The translations under genes and the position numbers were made by a program. A DNA stretch of 64,000 nt from Kocuria rosea (GTDB taxonomy: Bacteria; Actinomycetota; Actinomycetes; Actinomycetales; Micrococcaceae), in assembly GCF_023715525.1 (NCBI RefSeq), contig NZ_JAMBOG010000011.1:55359-119358 (forward strand), written 5' to 3'. The notes beneath the pieces were generated by a model that saw nothing but the letters and a program-made list of their open reading frames with translations, had not been told where the DNA came from and searched no databases. Positions within the stretch are counted from its first letter, which is position 1. The number at the start of each line of letters is the position of its first letter. This document shows positions 27,358-35,271 of this stretch, piece by piece.

Positions 27358-27716
27358 CCACCACGAGAATCAGGGCATGTAGAAGGGCGGTGGCCTGTAT
27401 TGCACGGGTCACCGCCCTCCCCGTGCCGAGGCCACAACCCGCCGCGGCCCCACCTGCTGACCCCCCAACCTTCCCCCTGCTGCACCGCTTCGCCGCGCTG
27501 CCGGCGCCGGGCCTTCCGCTTCTCGTGCAACCGGTTCCCCAGGAGCGAGCCGGCCATCAGCCCGATCGCCAGCAGCACGTTGTCGGTCGCCACGGCGAAC
27601 CACACGTAGGCCGTAATCATGACGACCAAGCCCAACAGGACCAGCACGACCTGGGCATCTCGCCACCGGGCCGCCGGCGTCTTCTCCCCGCGGTGCCGCG
27701 AGGCCCGGGCGTTCAC
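27267..27716 (-). CDS. Two-helix membrane protein, 3' end uncertain
   Basis: GTG 27716 overlaps the upstream stop by 4 bases (GTGA). Residues 1-70 are convincing: a basic start, two hydrophobic segments (VVLVLLGLVVMITAYVWFAV and NVLLAIGLMAGSLLG) and a basic helix KRKARRRQRG. The frame then runs through a hairpin (27385-27417) and about 90 bases antisense into hsp20, to a stop at 27267, giving 149 residues. The last half has no coding character, so the natural stop may have been lost through a frameshift. Confidence 0.5.
   Translation of the reverse strand: MNARASRHRGEKTPAARWRDAQVVLVLLGLVVMITAYVWFAVATDNVLLAIGLMAGSLLGNRLHEKRKARRRQRGEAVQQGEGWGVSRWGRGGLWPRHGEGGDPCNTGHRPSTCPDSRGGQPRVMGIFLCWGSSSSLRIGALTSSTPSE
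27385..27417. terminator. Hairpin downstream of hsp20
   Basis: Stem GGGCGGTG (27385-27392) with CACCGCCC (27410-27417), 28 bases after the hsp20 stop, between convergent genes. Confidence 0.65.
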
Positions 27717-27907
27717 TTCGGATGCTGTGGATCCCGACGCGGAGCACGACGCTCCGCTCTGACCGACCCGATCAGGTAGATCCACACGGCGGCCGACATC
27801 AGCAGGAAGGCCCAACCGATCGGACTGCCGTCCATCAGGCGCGCCACGCCCCAGTACAGGAACGCCACCGCCCCGAGAACGGAGAACCAACGGACCGCCT
27901 TCGACAC
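27713..27907 (-). CDS. Small two-helix membrane protein
   Basis: A 64-residue protein from GTG 27907 with GGAGGAG just upstream. Two hydrophobic segments (WFSVLGAVAFLYWGVARL and IGWAFLLMSAAVWIYLIGSV) and a basic tail RAERRAPRRDP. Translationally coupled to the following membrane protein by a GTGA overlap. Function unknown. Confidence 0.65.
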   Translation of the reverse strand: MSKAVRWFSVLGAVAFLYWGVARLMDGSPIGWAFLLMSAAVWIYLIGSVRAERRAPRRDPQHPK

Positions 27908-28005
27908 GCTCTCCTCCTACCGTTCGCCTCGGTCCTCGCATCCTGACACGCCCACTCCGGCTCCGTCGTTCCCCACATGTGCGCCACCACGTTCGGGCCC
28001 GGCGG

Positions 28006-28018
28006 TAGCGTCGGGGTC
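28006..28018 (+). promoter_or_regulatory. Leaderless promoter of the four-helix membrane gene
   Basis: TAGCGT (28006-28011) then seven bases and the ATG at 28019. Confidence 0.5.
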
Positions 28019-28594
28019 ATGGACGAGGACACACCCCGCACTGCTGACACCCGCCCAGCTGGCGACCTCCTGGCGCCCGGCTCCCCCACCACGGTGCCCA
28101 CCGCCCGCCAGACACTTCTGCGCTGCCTGGCGGTGTCCCCGCTGCTGATCGCCGGCCTGCCGCTGGTCCCCTGGCTGTTCCTGGAAGTCCTCATCGGCGT
28201 GCGCCGCTCGGAGTGGCTACCCGCCTTCTGCGGCTACGTAATCGTGGTCGCCGTCGCCGCCCACCTGGCCCACGGGCCGCGTCCCCGGCTCGCACCCCGC
28301 ACCGACCGGGTACCGCTCAAGCACGCGATCGCAGTTGCCCACCGAACAGGAGAGTTGCCGGCCGATCCCGTCCACCGCACCGCCGCCGGCGCACTGGCCT
28401 GCCAGCTGGCCGAGTCCGCGGTAATGGGCACTGCCGGCGCCATCGGCCTGGGGCTCACCGCACTCGGCCGGCCCCTGCTGCCGTGGGCCGCGGCCGCCGC
28501 GATCCTGGCGATCGCCGCCGTCATCCACATCGTTCGGGCCCGGCCCGGATGGCGCTACCTGCAGCTGCTCCACGGGGACTCGCGCACCGGCTGA
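28019..28594 (+). CDS. Four-helix membrane protein, unknown
   Basis: Protein of 191 residues with a polar N terminus (30 residues) and about four hydrophobic segments: SPLLIAGLPLVPWLFLEVLI, AFCGYVIVVAVAAHLA, GTAGAIGLGLTALG and LPWAAAAAILAIAAVIHIV. A polar loop with His and Arg separates helices 2 and 3. The start rests on the leaderless promoter. It lies just ahead of paralog C on the same strand. No family recognised. Confidence 0.65.
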   Translation: MDEDTPRTADTRPAGDLLAPGSPTTVPTARQTLLRCLAVSPLLIAGLPLVPWLFLEVLIGVRRSEWLPAFCGYVIVVAVAAHLAHGPRPRLAPRTDRVPLKHAIAVAHRTGELPADPVHRTAAGALACQLAESAVMGTAGAIGLGLTALGRPLLPWAAAAAILAIAAVIHIVRARPGWRYLQLLHGDSRTG

Positions 28595-28739
28595 GCACTC
28601 CGTCGCGGGCCGAGGCCGCGGCCTGTGCTGGCGCACATTCCTCTAACGGCGTCGCCCCGATTACGGTGGAGTCTCCCCTCCCGTCTCCTCCCGCTCGGGC
28701 GCTCGACGGGCCCTACCTCGCTCCCCACAGGACCGCACC

Positions 28740-29579
28740 ATGCCGATGACCCACTACCGGCGGATGAACCCCCAGCAAGCCACCGCCGCTCTGGAGGAGT
28801 TCCTCGCCGAACGCCCCGCCTCGTGGACCCGACTGCGCGCCGAGCTCGCCGCCCAGGGGATGGATCCCGACGCGCTGCTGGACGGCTCCCCGGCCTCGTT
28901 GACCACGTTATGGCAATGGATCGTCAGCCGGCGCGGTGAGCTGATCGGAGACCCCGCGGACACCGCCTCGCACGTGCCCCGGGAGCAGTGGCCCTCCTGG
29001 GCCCGGCACACCGTAACCCGCGCAAAGTTCCCGCTGCGCACCGCGATCGTGCTCACGGACGGGCTGGTCTCCTACCTCGCCATCGTCATCATCACCGGCG
29101 CCCCCACCGCCCGCTGGGCGCTGGGCTCCCCGGAGGACCCGGGCCATCACCTGCACCACCACCCGGTCCTCACCGGCAACGGCCACCAGGTCTTCGTCCC
29201 CACACTGCCCCTGGGCGGCATACTCCGGCTCCAGCGCGGGGAGAAGCCGCTGCACCCCACCGAGCTAGAGCACTACGCCAGAGCGGTCATCGCCGATCTG
29301 CCCACCACCCCCGAACCGGTGCTGCACCCCACGGACTCCCCCGTGGAGGTCGTGGCCGAGCCCGAAGGCTTCGACGTCGGCGTCCACCCCGTCATCGCCG
29401 CCCGCGGCGCCGCCATCGTGGACCTCATGGCCGCCGAGCTCACCCGCCTAGGCGGGATCGACGCCGTTCACCGCCGCGCCCCCGACGCCCTGCAGGTCCA
29501 CGCCCCGGCCTGGCACGCCGATGACCTGGAGGCGTGGCTGGACACCTGGATGAAAGCCCACGGCCCGTTCATCCGCTGA
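28740..29579 (+). CDS. Unknown family, paralog C
   Basis: Protein of 279 residues, third member of the family at 24.9-26.7 kb. Shared: MTHYRRMNPQQA, EEFLAERPASWTRLRAEL, LLDGSPASLTTLWQW, WPSWARH, DGLVSYLAIVIITGAPTARW, HHHPVLTGNGHQVFVP, FDVGVHPVI and APAWHADDLEAWLDTW. Unlike A and B it has an AGGA ribosome site. Codon 57 (28908-28910) is TTA, very rare in DNA of this composition. A and C both keep the QVFVP block that B has lost. Function unknown. Confidence 0.8.
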   Translation: MPMTHYRRMNPQQATAALEEFLAERPASWTRLRAELAAQGMDPDALLDGSPASLTTLWQWIVSRRGELIGDPADTASHVPREQWPSWARHTVTRAKFPLRTAIVLTDGLVSYLAIVIITGAPTARWALGSPEDPGHHLHHHPVLTGNGHQVFVPTLPLGGILRLQRGEKPLHPTELEHYARAVIADLPTTPEPVLHPTDSPVEVVAEPEGFDVGVHPVIAARGAAIVDLMAAELTRLGGIDAVHRRAPDALQVHAPAWHADDLEAWLDTWMKAHGPFIR

Positions 29580-29830
29580 GCACGACCGTCCCGAAGCAGC
29601 ACCCGAGTCCGCGACACACCGCGCCGCTCCGCGGCCCCCGTCTCGCACACCCGCTGTCTGCTTCGGCCGTGGACCGGCGGCCACGGCGACGCTGTCCTCC
29701 TCCCCGCAGCGGCTGGCCTCGCCGGTGCGACCGGCACGTCCCGGATGCCGATGCCCCACCGGTGTACCGTCCACCCCAGGGCAAGCATCCCTGTTTGCAA
29801 ATGGTGCCGTGATCGTCCAGGAGGAACACG

Positions 29831-30103
29831 ATGCAACTCGTACGTCGAGCCATGTTGTCCGCAGCACTCGCCGTGGGGCTGGCGGCTGGGGTGATCGCCC
29901 CGGCGGAGGCCAGCTACACCAACACGATGACCAACTACTTCCTGACTCTGCAGGGGTGCCAGACAGCCCTCAAGAGGGATGCCGCCTCCGTCGAGGCAGG
30001 AGCGACGACCTGGTACATCTCCTCGAAGCCCTGCACAGCGATCAAGCCTTTGTACGGCGGAACCGTGAAGTACCGATACGTCATCGTGTACGGCTACAAC
30101 TGA
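29831..30103 (+). CDS. Small secreted protein with two cysteines
   Basis: A 90-residue protein with a clear signal peptide (basic start QLVRRAM, hydrophobic core LSAALAVGLAAGVI, cleavage probably after PAEA). The mature part of about 62 residues holds Cys in LQGCQTAL and SKPCTAIK, a likely disulfide, and an aromatic C terminus (YRYVIVYGYN). GGAGG lies 8 bases ahead of the ATG. Shape and size recall small exported inhibitors or antimicrobial peptides, but there is no family evidence. Confidence 0.75.
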   Translation: MQLVRRAMLSAALAVGLAAGVIAPAEASYTNTMTNYFLTLQGCQTALKRDAASVEAGATTWYISSKPCTAIKPLYGGTVKYRYVIVYGYN

Positions 30104-30183
30104 GCTCACCCGCAGTGCGCGGCCGCGCCGATCCGAGGCCACGGCTGACAGTCAGGCAGCAGATCTTCCTCGTCGCCCACGGC

Positions 30184-30196
30184 TACCGTGGAGCCC
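30184..30196 (+). promoter_or_regulatory. Leaderless promoter of the pentapeptide gene
   Basis: TACCGT (30184-30189) then GGAGCCC and the ATG at 30197. Confidence 0.5.
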
Positions 30197-30859
30197 ATGC
30201 CTTCCCGCCCCACCCCCACTCCCCCACGGATTCGCGAGCTTCGCCTGCCCGACCTGTCACCCGGCGCCGGCACGGAGATCCACCCGCACGGCAGCTACGA
30301 GGCCCTGGCCTTCACTGGTGACGACCTTACCGGGGTGGATCTGTCCGAGGCCCACTTCACCGACTGCTCGTTCACCGCGCTGAACATCCACGAGCTCGAA
30401 CTCACCGGCACCCGGCTCACCGACTCGATGCTCACCCGCCTGGACATCCCCACAGCCCTGGCCACCTACGCCTCCTGGCGCAACGTCGTGCTCGAGCACT
30501 CCCGTCTCGGGGTGCTGCAGAACGTGGAAGGCGCCTGGGACACCGTCCACGTGCACGGGGCCAAGCTCGGGTATCTGAACCTGCGCGGCTCCACCGTGCG
30601 TGACGTCATCTTCACCGACTGCGTGATCGAGGAGCTGGACCTGACCGCCGCACAGGTGGAGCGCATGGCCTTCACCGACTCCAAAGTGAGCGTCCTCGAC
30701 GTCTCCGGCGCCACCCTGGCCGATGTTGATCTGCGCGCCCTGGACCTGCCCGACATCACCGGGCTGGCCCACCTGCGTGGTGCGGCGATCACCCACCTGC
30801 AGCTGCAGCAGCTGGCCCCGGCGATGGCCGAGCACCTGGGCCTCTACGTCGAGGACTGA
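30197..30859 (+). CDS. Pentapeptide repeat protein
   Basis: Protein of 220 residues folding mostly as a right-handed quadrilateral beta helix. Repeats of the A(D/N)LxX type are seen in two blocks: DLTGVDLSEAHFTDCSF onward (about 44-75) and LNLRGSTVRDVIFTDC through VSGATLADVDLRALDL (about 128-185), separated by a less regular section. Such proteins can mimic DNA (gyrase protection) or serve as scaffolds; which applies is unknown. ATG 30197 is preferred to GTG 30188 because of the -10 spacing. Confidence 0.8.
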   Translation: MPSRPTPTPPRIRELRLPDLSPGAGTEIHPHGSYEALAFTGDDLTGVDLSEAHFTDCSFTALNIHELELTGTRLTDSMLTRLDIPTALATYASWRNVVLEHSRLGVLQNVEGAWDTVHVHGAKLGYLNLRGSTVRDVIFTDCVIEELDLTAAQVERMAFTDSKVSVLDVSGATLADVDLRALDLPDITGLAHLRGAAITHLQLQQLAPAMAEHLGLYVED

Positions 30860-30903
30860 CCGGTCTGCTCTACGCTCAAGGGAGCAGACCAGCGGGAGGT
30901 CAC

Positions 30904-31134
30904 GTGGCCACAGGCAGGGCGCCAGTCAGCGGCGGCTTCGCGATCGTCTGCGGCCTGCTGTTCGTCACCGCCGTGGTCCTCGCACTCACCACCTCGCTGT
31001 CGTGGCTGACGGTGGCGAGCACTCTCCTCACCCTGATGATGTCGGTGTTCAGCTGGCGGCGGTTCCAGCGCAACGACCGTGAGTACCAGCAGCGGTCGGA
31101 ACGCCTGGACCAGGAGCTGGGGCGCGAGCCATAG
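30904..31134 (+). CDS. Small two-helix membrane protein
   Basis: A 76-residue protein from GTG 30904 with GGGAGG 5 bases ahead. Two hydrophobic segments (GFAIVCGLLFVTAVVLALTT and WLTVASTLLTLMMSVFSW) are followed by a charged helix QRNDREYQQRSERLDQEL likely to be a cytoplasmic coiled coil. A TACGCT box near 30871 may be the -10. Function unknown. Confidence 0.7.
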   Translation: MATGRAPVSGGFAIVCGLLFVTAVVLALTTSLSWLTVASTLLTLMMSVFSWRRFQRNDREYQQRSERLDQELGREP

Positions 31135-31165
31135 CGTGCGCCAGCGTTCCGGATCCCTCCCCGGG

Positions 31166-31345
31166 CTACCGGGCGGCGGCGATCGCCTGCGTCTGCCGCA
31201 CGTCCACCCCGACGCCGGCCACCGCGGCCAGCATGGCGGCGGTGAGGAACTCGGTCTCCGCCATCACGACAGCCGTCGCGAGCAGCGCCGCGACGAGCAC
31301 GGCGAAGACGCATCGCATGATCGTGCGCGCTCTCGTCGTCGTCAT
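31166..31345 (-). CDS. Short membrane protein, 59 residues
   Basis: ATG 31345 has AGGAGA 6 bases upstream. Basic start TTTRARTIMR, then two hydrophobic stretches (CVFAVLVAALLATAVVMA and FLTAAMLAAVAGVGVDV). Convergent with the gene at 30904. Function unknown. Confidence 0.6.
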   Translation of the reverse strand: MTTTRARTIMRCVFAVLVAALLATAVVMAETEFLTAAMLAAVAGVGVDVRQTQAIAAAR

Positions 31346-31399
31346 GGGGTTTCTCCTGGTGTCGCGGTCGTGTCGGCCGTCATCGAGTTTGCCACCCGG

Positions 31400-33680
31400 T
31401 CGCTGTGCCGCAGCTGAAGCAGCGGCCCGTGCCGCCGGTGCGGCTCCCCTCTCCTTCGCCGCGCGCCTGAGCGGCGCGCCCGATCGGGCCGATGCGCCGG
31501 CAACCTTCACGCACGAAGTGCGTCATGCGCGAGCCCGTCAGGGCGAGCAAGCCGCCGCGATAGCGGAGGTGTCGGGGTCGCGGGGGTAGAGGCGGTGGAG
31601 GCTATGACGAGGAGCGGGGCGGCGAGGGGAGGAGGAGGTTGGGCGCGGGCGGGGCGCGAGAAGAAGAGGTGGTTGGTGAAAAAAGTACGAGACAATCCGA
31701 CTCGCCCATAGGGCATCTCCCACGCGCTGCCCGACTCGGCGCTGGCACGCCTCCTCGCTCGCGCTCGTGGATTCTCTGCGCTCTCCGATTCCTCATCCCT
31801 GGATCTCACTCTGTCTGGAAGTCCTGGCTTTCCGAAGGCGGATCGAGGCACGGGGGGTGCGACGTGGCGGGGCCGCGACACGGGGGCTGCCGACGTCGTC
31901 GGCTCACCCGCTGGCGCGGCCCCGCCGTCTCGTCGCCGAACGTGTCGGGTCCACTGCGTGGACCGGTCCGCCCGTACGCAGGTGCAGTCCCTGCGGGTGG
32001 AACTGTCCCGGCGGCTTCGCCGCCTGCGCCGGGGCGTCACGGGTGACGGCATGATGTTTGCGCGCGTTCCGCGCGCGGCGGCTCCCACTGCTCCGACTCC
32101 CTCACGGTGATGAACTTCCCGCTCTCCCCGGGGCTCCGCCCCGGCCCCATCGGGGCGGCACGGTGGGCGTCATGACGCTCGGGGCGTGCGGCCTCTCGTG
32201 TCTCGTCTCGGGCCCGGCTGGCGCCGGTCCAACTTCACGAAGACTCCACGGCTGCGCCGTGACTCCCTGCGCTACGCGCTCCCCAAGGACTGGGGCGTTT
32301 CGGCGTCGGTGTGTGGGCGCTACGCGCGGGCGGTTCGGCGTAACGACTCCGGCTCGGGTGGCGGGGCGTGTGGCGTCCCGGTGGTCGTGTCGCACCCGGC
32401 GGAGCCGGGTGGATCTCCGCGAGGGTCACTGCTGCTGAGGGTGTTCCGTGCACGCGGGCGTCTCAACTCCGTCATGGATTCTGGCGACTTCGCCGCCCTG
32501 CGTCTGCGCTGCGATGGGGCGTCTCGGGAGACGGGGCGGGTGACGTCTCGTCCCGGCTGCGCCGGTCCATGCTGAGGGAATTCCCTGCGCTACGCGCACC
32601 CCCTGCACTCGGGCGTCTCGGTGTCCGGAATGGTGTCTGGCGCTACGCGCCGGGCGGCACGTTGGGCGTCCCGGTGTCCGTCATGGGGTCGGGGCGCTAC
32701 GCGCATCGTGGGGCCTCTCGGCTTCCGAGATTCCTGCTACTGCGGGGCGCTGCGCGCACGGGGGGTCACTGTCTCGGTGCACGGTCCGGATGGCGTCGCG
32801 GGAGGCGGCTCGATGGGCCTGCGGCTTCGCCGCGTCACGGGTCTCCGCCGCGTAGCGGCAACTCGGGAGACGTGGTGGTTCCCGTCTCGCAGGAGTCCCC
32901 ACCGACGGCGTAGCCGTTGCCCAGGGTGACCGGATCACGGTGGTGACCACGGTCGGCGTAGCCGATGCAGAAGGTGACCGTCCTGCAGGAGGTGACCGGG
33001 GAGCGCGTAGCGCAGATGGGACTCTGTGGCGCGAGAGTCTGCACGTGTTCCGCACGCATCATGACGTCGATGCGACGTGAGAAATCCCGGCGATCCGTCA
33101 CGTGCTCTGCACGGTGTCGCGGCTTGTGCGGCGCACCGGATGAGCACCGGATGCGGGATTCATCAGGGGCTTCGCACCGTCTTGGACGCAGAGCGCACAC
33201 AGCCTTCGGCGCAGCTGGAACACCGGGGTGTGTGCGGTTTCCCAAGTAACGTGATGCACGCGAACACGCGGCCTCGAAGCCGTACAAACTACGGGTGCAC
33301 CACCATGTACCAGGCACCATCCGACCCCGTCGCGGCCCACCGCTCCGCGACACGAAGAGCACTCGATCCGCACGCATCGTCGATGCGACACCAGCAAGCG
33401 CCGACCCCTAGACTCGACGCCGAAGGCGCCGCATAACTGCACCGGGACACCAGTGGAAAGCGCAGCGCGCAGCGCTCCGCGCCGCACACCGTGCTACGCG
33501 TCGTGAGCCACCTGCCGCGTAGCGGCCACCACCGACGTGGAATGGTCTTGAACAGAGCCGGCAGTTTCCGTCACGCACGCCATCAGTGCCACGCAACGAG
33601 GACGAGCGGAGCGAGGAATCGGTGCGACAGGCATGACGGAAGGGCTCTGGACACCATGTAACGAATATCGGGGGTAGAGG
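31400..33680. repeat. About 2.3 kb without convincing genes, rich in micro-palindromes
   Basis: No frame on either strand shows the codon pattern of neighbouring genes, although chance ORFs exist. The tract is full of tiny inverted repeats with three-base loops. GCGCTACGCGC occurs exactly five times (32269, 32317, 32587, 32640, 32694) and its reverse complement once (33003). Related forms are CGGCTTCGCCG (32011, 32822), GCCGCGTAGCGGC and CGGCTGCGCCG. The beginning (31.5-32.1 kb) is different, with a purine-rich section near 31620-31680. Confidence 0.6.
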
Positions 33681-33690
33681 GGGCCGGCGA

Positions 33691-33760
33691 TCCGAACACA
33701 AATTCGGACATTACCGGTGTAAAAATTTTTCTGCTCATGTGAAAAGTACACCGGTGATCT
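33691..33760. promoter_or_regulatory. AT-rich site with nested inverted repeats
   Basis: TCCGAA-CACAAA-TTCGGA (33691-33708) is a hairpin. Next to it TACCGGTGTA (33712-33721) and TACACCGGTGA (33748-33758) form an inverted pair around an AT-rich spacer AAAAATTTTT. It lies about 20 bases ahead of the gene remnant at 33779. It may be an operator, a replication site or an attachment site. Confidence 0.45.
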
Positions 33761-33778
33761 CCGGATTCGGTTCGACGC

Positions 33779-34046
33779 ATGATGCGCGATATGAGCCACA
33801 AGGCCTTCCTCCTGACCCGCGCTTCCGAGGCCGAGACGAACGCTTCCCAGTTCAGCAATCTCGCCAACATGTTCGCGGCCGCGTCCAAGTCCACCTTCAC
33901 GCCGCTCGTGACCAAGGAGGACGGCGCGATCCGCGACTACCTCCACCTCGACGAGACGGCCGTTCCCGGCAACGCGCACGGTCACGCTATTCAACCCGAT
34001 CCACATTGACAGCACCGACCGTCAATGGACCGTCGTGATGTGCTGA
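33779..34046 (+). pseudogene. Short gene with a frameshift near its end
   Basis: From ATG 33779 (or ATG 33791, MSHKAFLLTRASEA) the frame has good codon use for about 68 codons (NLANMFAAASKSTFTPLV, then YLHLDETAVPGNA). Coding character then jumps at about 33981 to another frame, VTLFNPIHIDSTDRQWTVV, ending at TGA 34044-34046. The reading stop at 34009 truncates it. Together it would be about 88 residues; unrecognised, perhaps from a phage or plasmid. Confidence 0.45.
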
Positions 34047-34119
34047 GTTGCTATTCCGCCTTGCGCCAAGACCTCACCTCCACCGCGCCTGTCCACACGT
34101 GTTGACGCCGCACGGCATG

Positions 34120-34560
34120 TCAGATTCCGCAGACGGATTCGAACGTTTCCTCACCGGTCATCGTCGCAGCCTGCGCCTCTTGCTCGACGGCCTTCGTGGT
34201 CAGCGCCGTGCCAGTTTCCGGATTTACAGGCCCGAAGCGGGGCAGTCCGAAGTCGCACACGGTCTCCGGGTTGATCTCGGTGACCCGGCGCTTCCGGCCG
34301 GTGTTCACTGCGGCGACCGCGGTGGTCAAAGGGCCGCCGTAGGCGTCGGACACGGTCTCTCCTGGCAGAGTGGAGGCCAGGATGATCGTCTAGATCAGCC
34401 CCGCCGGGTTCGGGGTAGCGAAGCCGGTCTCGGTGCGGGCGACCTCATTGGTCGGCGTGCCATTGATCTTGTTGGACAGCAGCGTGGTCATCGGCTTGCC
34501 CTTGACCTGCCGGGCCAAGTAGTACGGGCGCAGTGGCAGGCCCCGCGAGCCCTCTTCGCC
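34120..34560 (-). pseudogene. Gene remnant with an in-frame amber codon
   Basis: Coding-like frame from about LRPYYLARQVKGKP through MTTLLSNKINGTPTNE to NPAGLI, then TAG at 34390-34392, then the same frame continues TIILASTLPGET and VSDAYGGPLTTAVAAV to a TGA at 34120. The second part could start independently at GTG 34353, which has AGGAGA ahead, giving 77 residues. The 5' end runs into non-coding DNA, so the gene is at best truncated. Product unrecognised. Confidence 0.4.
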
Positions 34561-34884
34561 GTACCGGCGCCGTGCCCTAGTCTGCGTCGCTGCGCTGCCT
34601 GGTGCGCCTTCGCCTTCCGAGTCCTGACGGTGTCCACCGCGTGCGCCCGGGGGGCGGGGTTCCCTAGTCGGCCCCGCTGCGCTGAACCCGGGGTCTCCTC
34701 GCTTTGCGTCCCCTCGCGTGGCCGCCGGCTGCTCGCCGGGGAGGGGTTCCCTAATCGGCCCCGCTGCGCTGAACCCGGGGCCTCCTCGCTCTGCGTCCGC
34801 TCGCACGGCCGCCGTACCCCCGTGCCGGTCGCGGGTAGGTCCTGGCCCGTTCCCCTGTTCCTCTTCTCCGCCGTCTACCCTGCG
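34561..34884. other. Non-coding stretch with a short direct repeat
   Basis: About 320 bases without a supported gene. The phrase TCGGCCCCGCTGCGCTGAAC occurs twice (about 34671 and 34754) within a longer imperfect duplication of roughly 80 bases. Confidence 0.45.
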
Positions 34885-35166
34885 CTATCGCGCTGCTCGA
34901 CCATGCCGGCCAGCGTGCGCGGCCCGCGCTGCTTGGATGACCGCGAAGGCGCCGTCGCTGCGTGCGAGGTCCTGGGCCTTCTCGTTCGACTGGACGTAGA
35001 TCGTCGCGCCGCCGAGGAGGTTGAGGGAGACGGGGACGGTCCGCGCCGGGGACGGTCGGAGAAGCTGGCGGAAGATGCTCGGGTCGATGTCGAGCTCGCG
35101 CGAGGCGGTCTCGATGTCGTCGTCGGTGGCGTCCATGACGTCGATGATCCTCGGCGCCGGTGACAT
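34885..35166 (-). CDS. Small hypothetical protein, related to the gene at 35539
   Basis: About 93 residues from ATG 35166, or 83 from ATG 35136 (MDATDDDIETASREL). The helical N-terminal half is followed by LLRPSPARTVPVSLNLLGGATIYVQ and an Ala/Arg-rich helix (quoted in parts: LLRPSPARTV, SLNLLGGATIYV). The SLxxxGGxTxYV pattern recurs in the divergent protein starting at 35539, so the two share a domain. Unrecognised. Neither start has a strong ribosome site. Confidence 0.5.
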   Translation of the reverse strand: MSPAPRIIDVMDATDDDIETASRELDIDPSIFRQLLRPSPARTVPVSLNLLGGATIYVQSNEKAQDLARSDGAFAVIQAARAAHAGRHGRAAR

Positions 35167-35271
35167 CGTCGAGGGGCTGCGGAACTGGGGACGCGTGGCG
35201 TCGGTGCGCGTGCATAGGCTCGGGCTCGAACGGCTCGCGCGTGCGCGCGGGAGCTCGACGAGGGGGATTCG

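Noticed and set aside
31507..32088. 193-codon minus frame at the start of the palindrome tract
   Set aside because: Arg/Ser/Pro composition and no third-position bias; probably chance, although the tract might encode an RNA.
32269..33013. CRISPR array formed by the repeated GCGCTACGCGC
   Set aside because: Repeats are 11 bases, irregularly spaced and in both orientations; no cas genes.
32058..33436. Several overlapping frames of 90-180 codons in the palindrome tract
   Set aside because: All frames on both strands are open together because stops are rare in such GC-rich sequence; none is coding-like.
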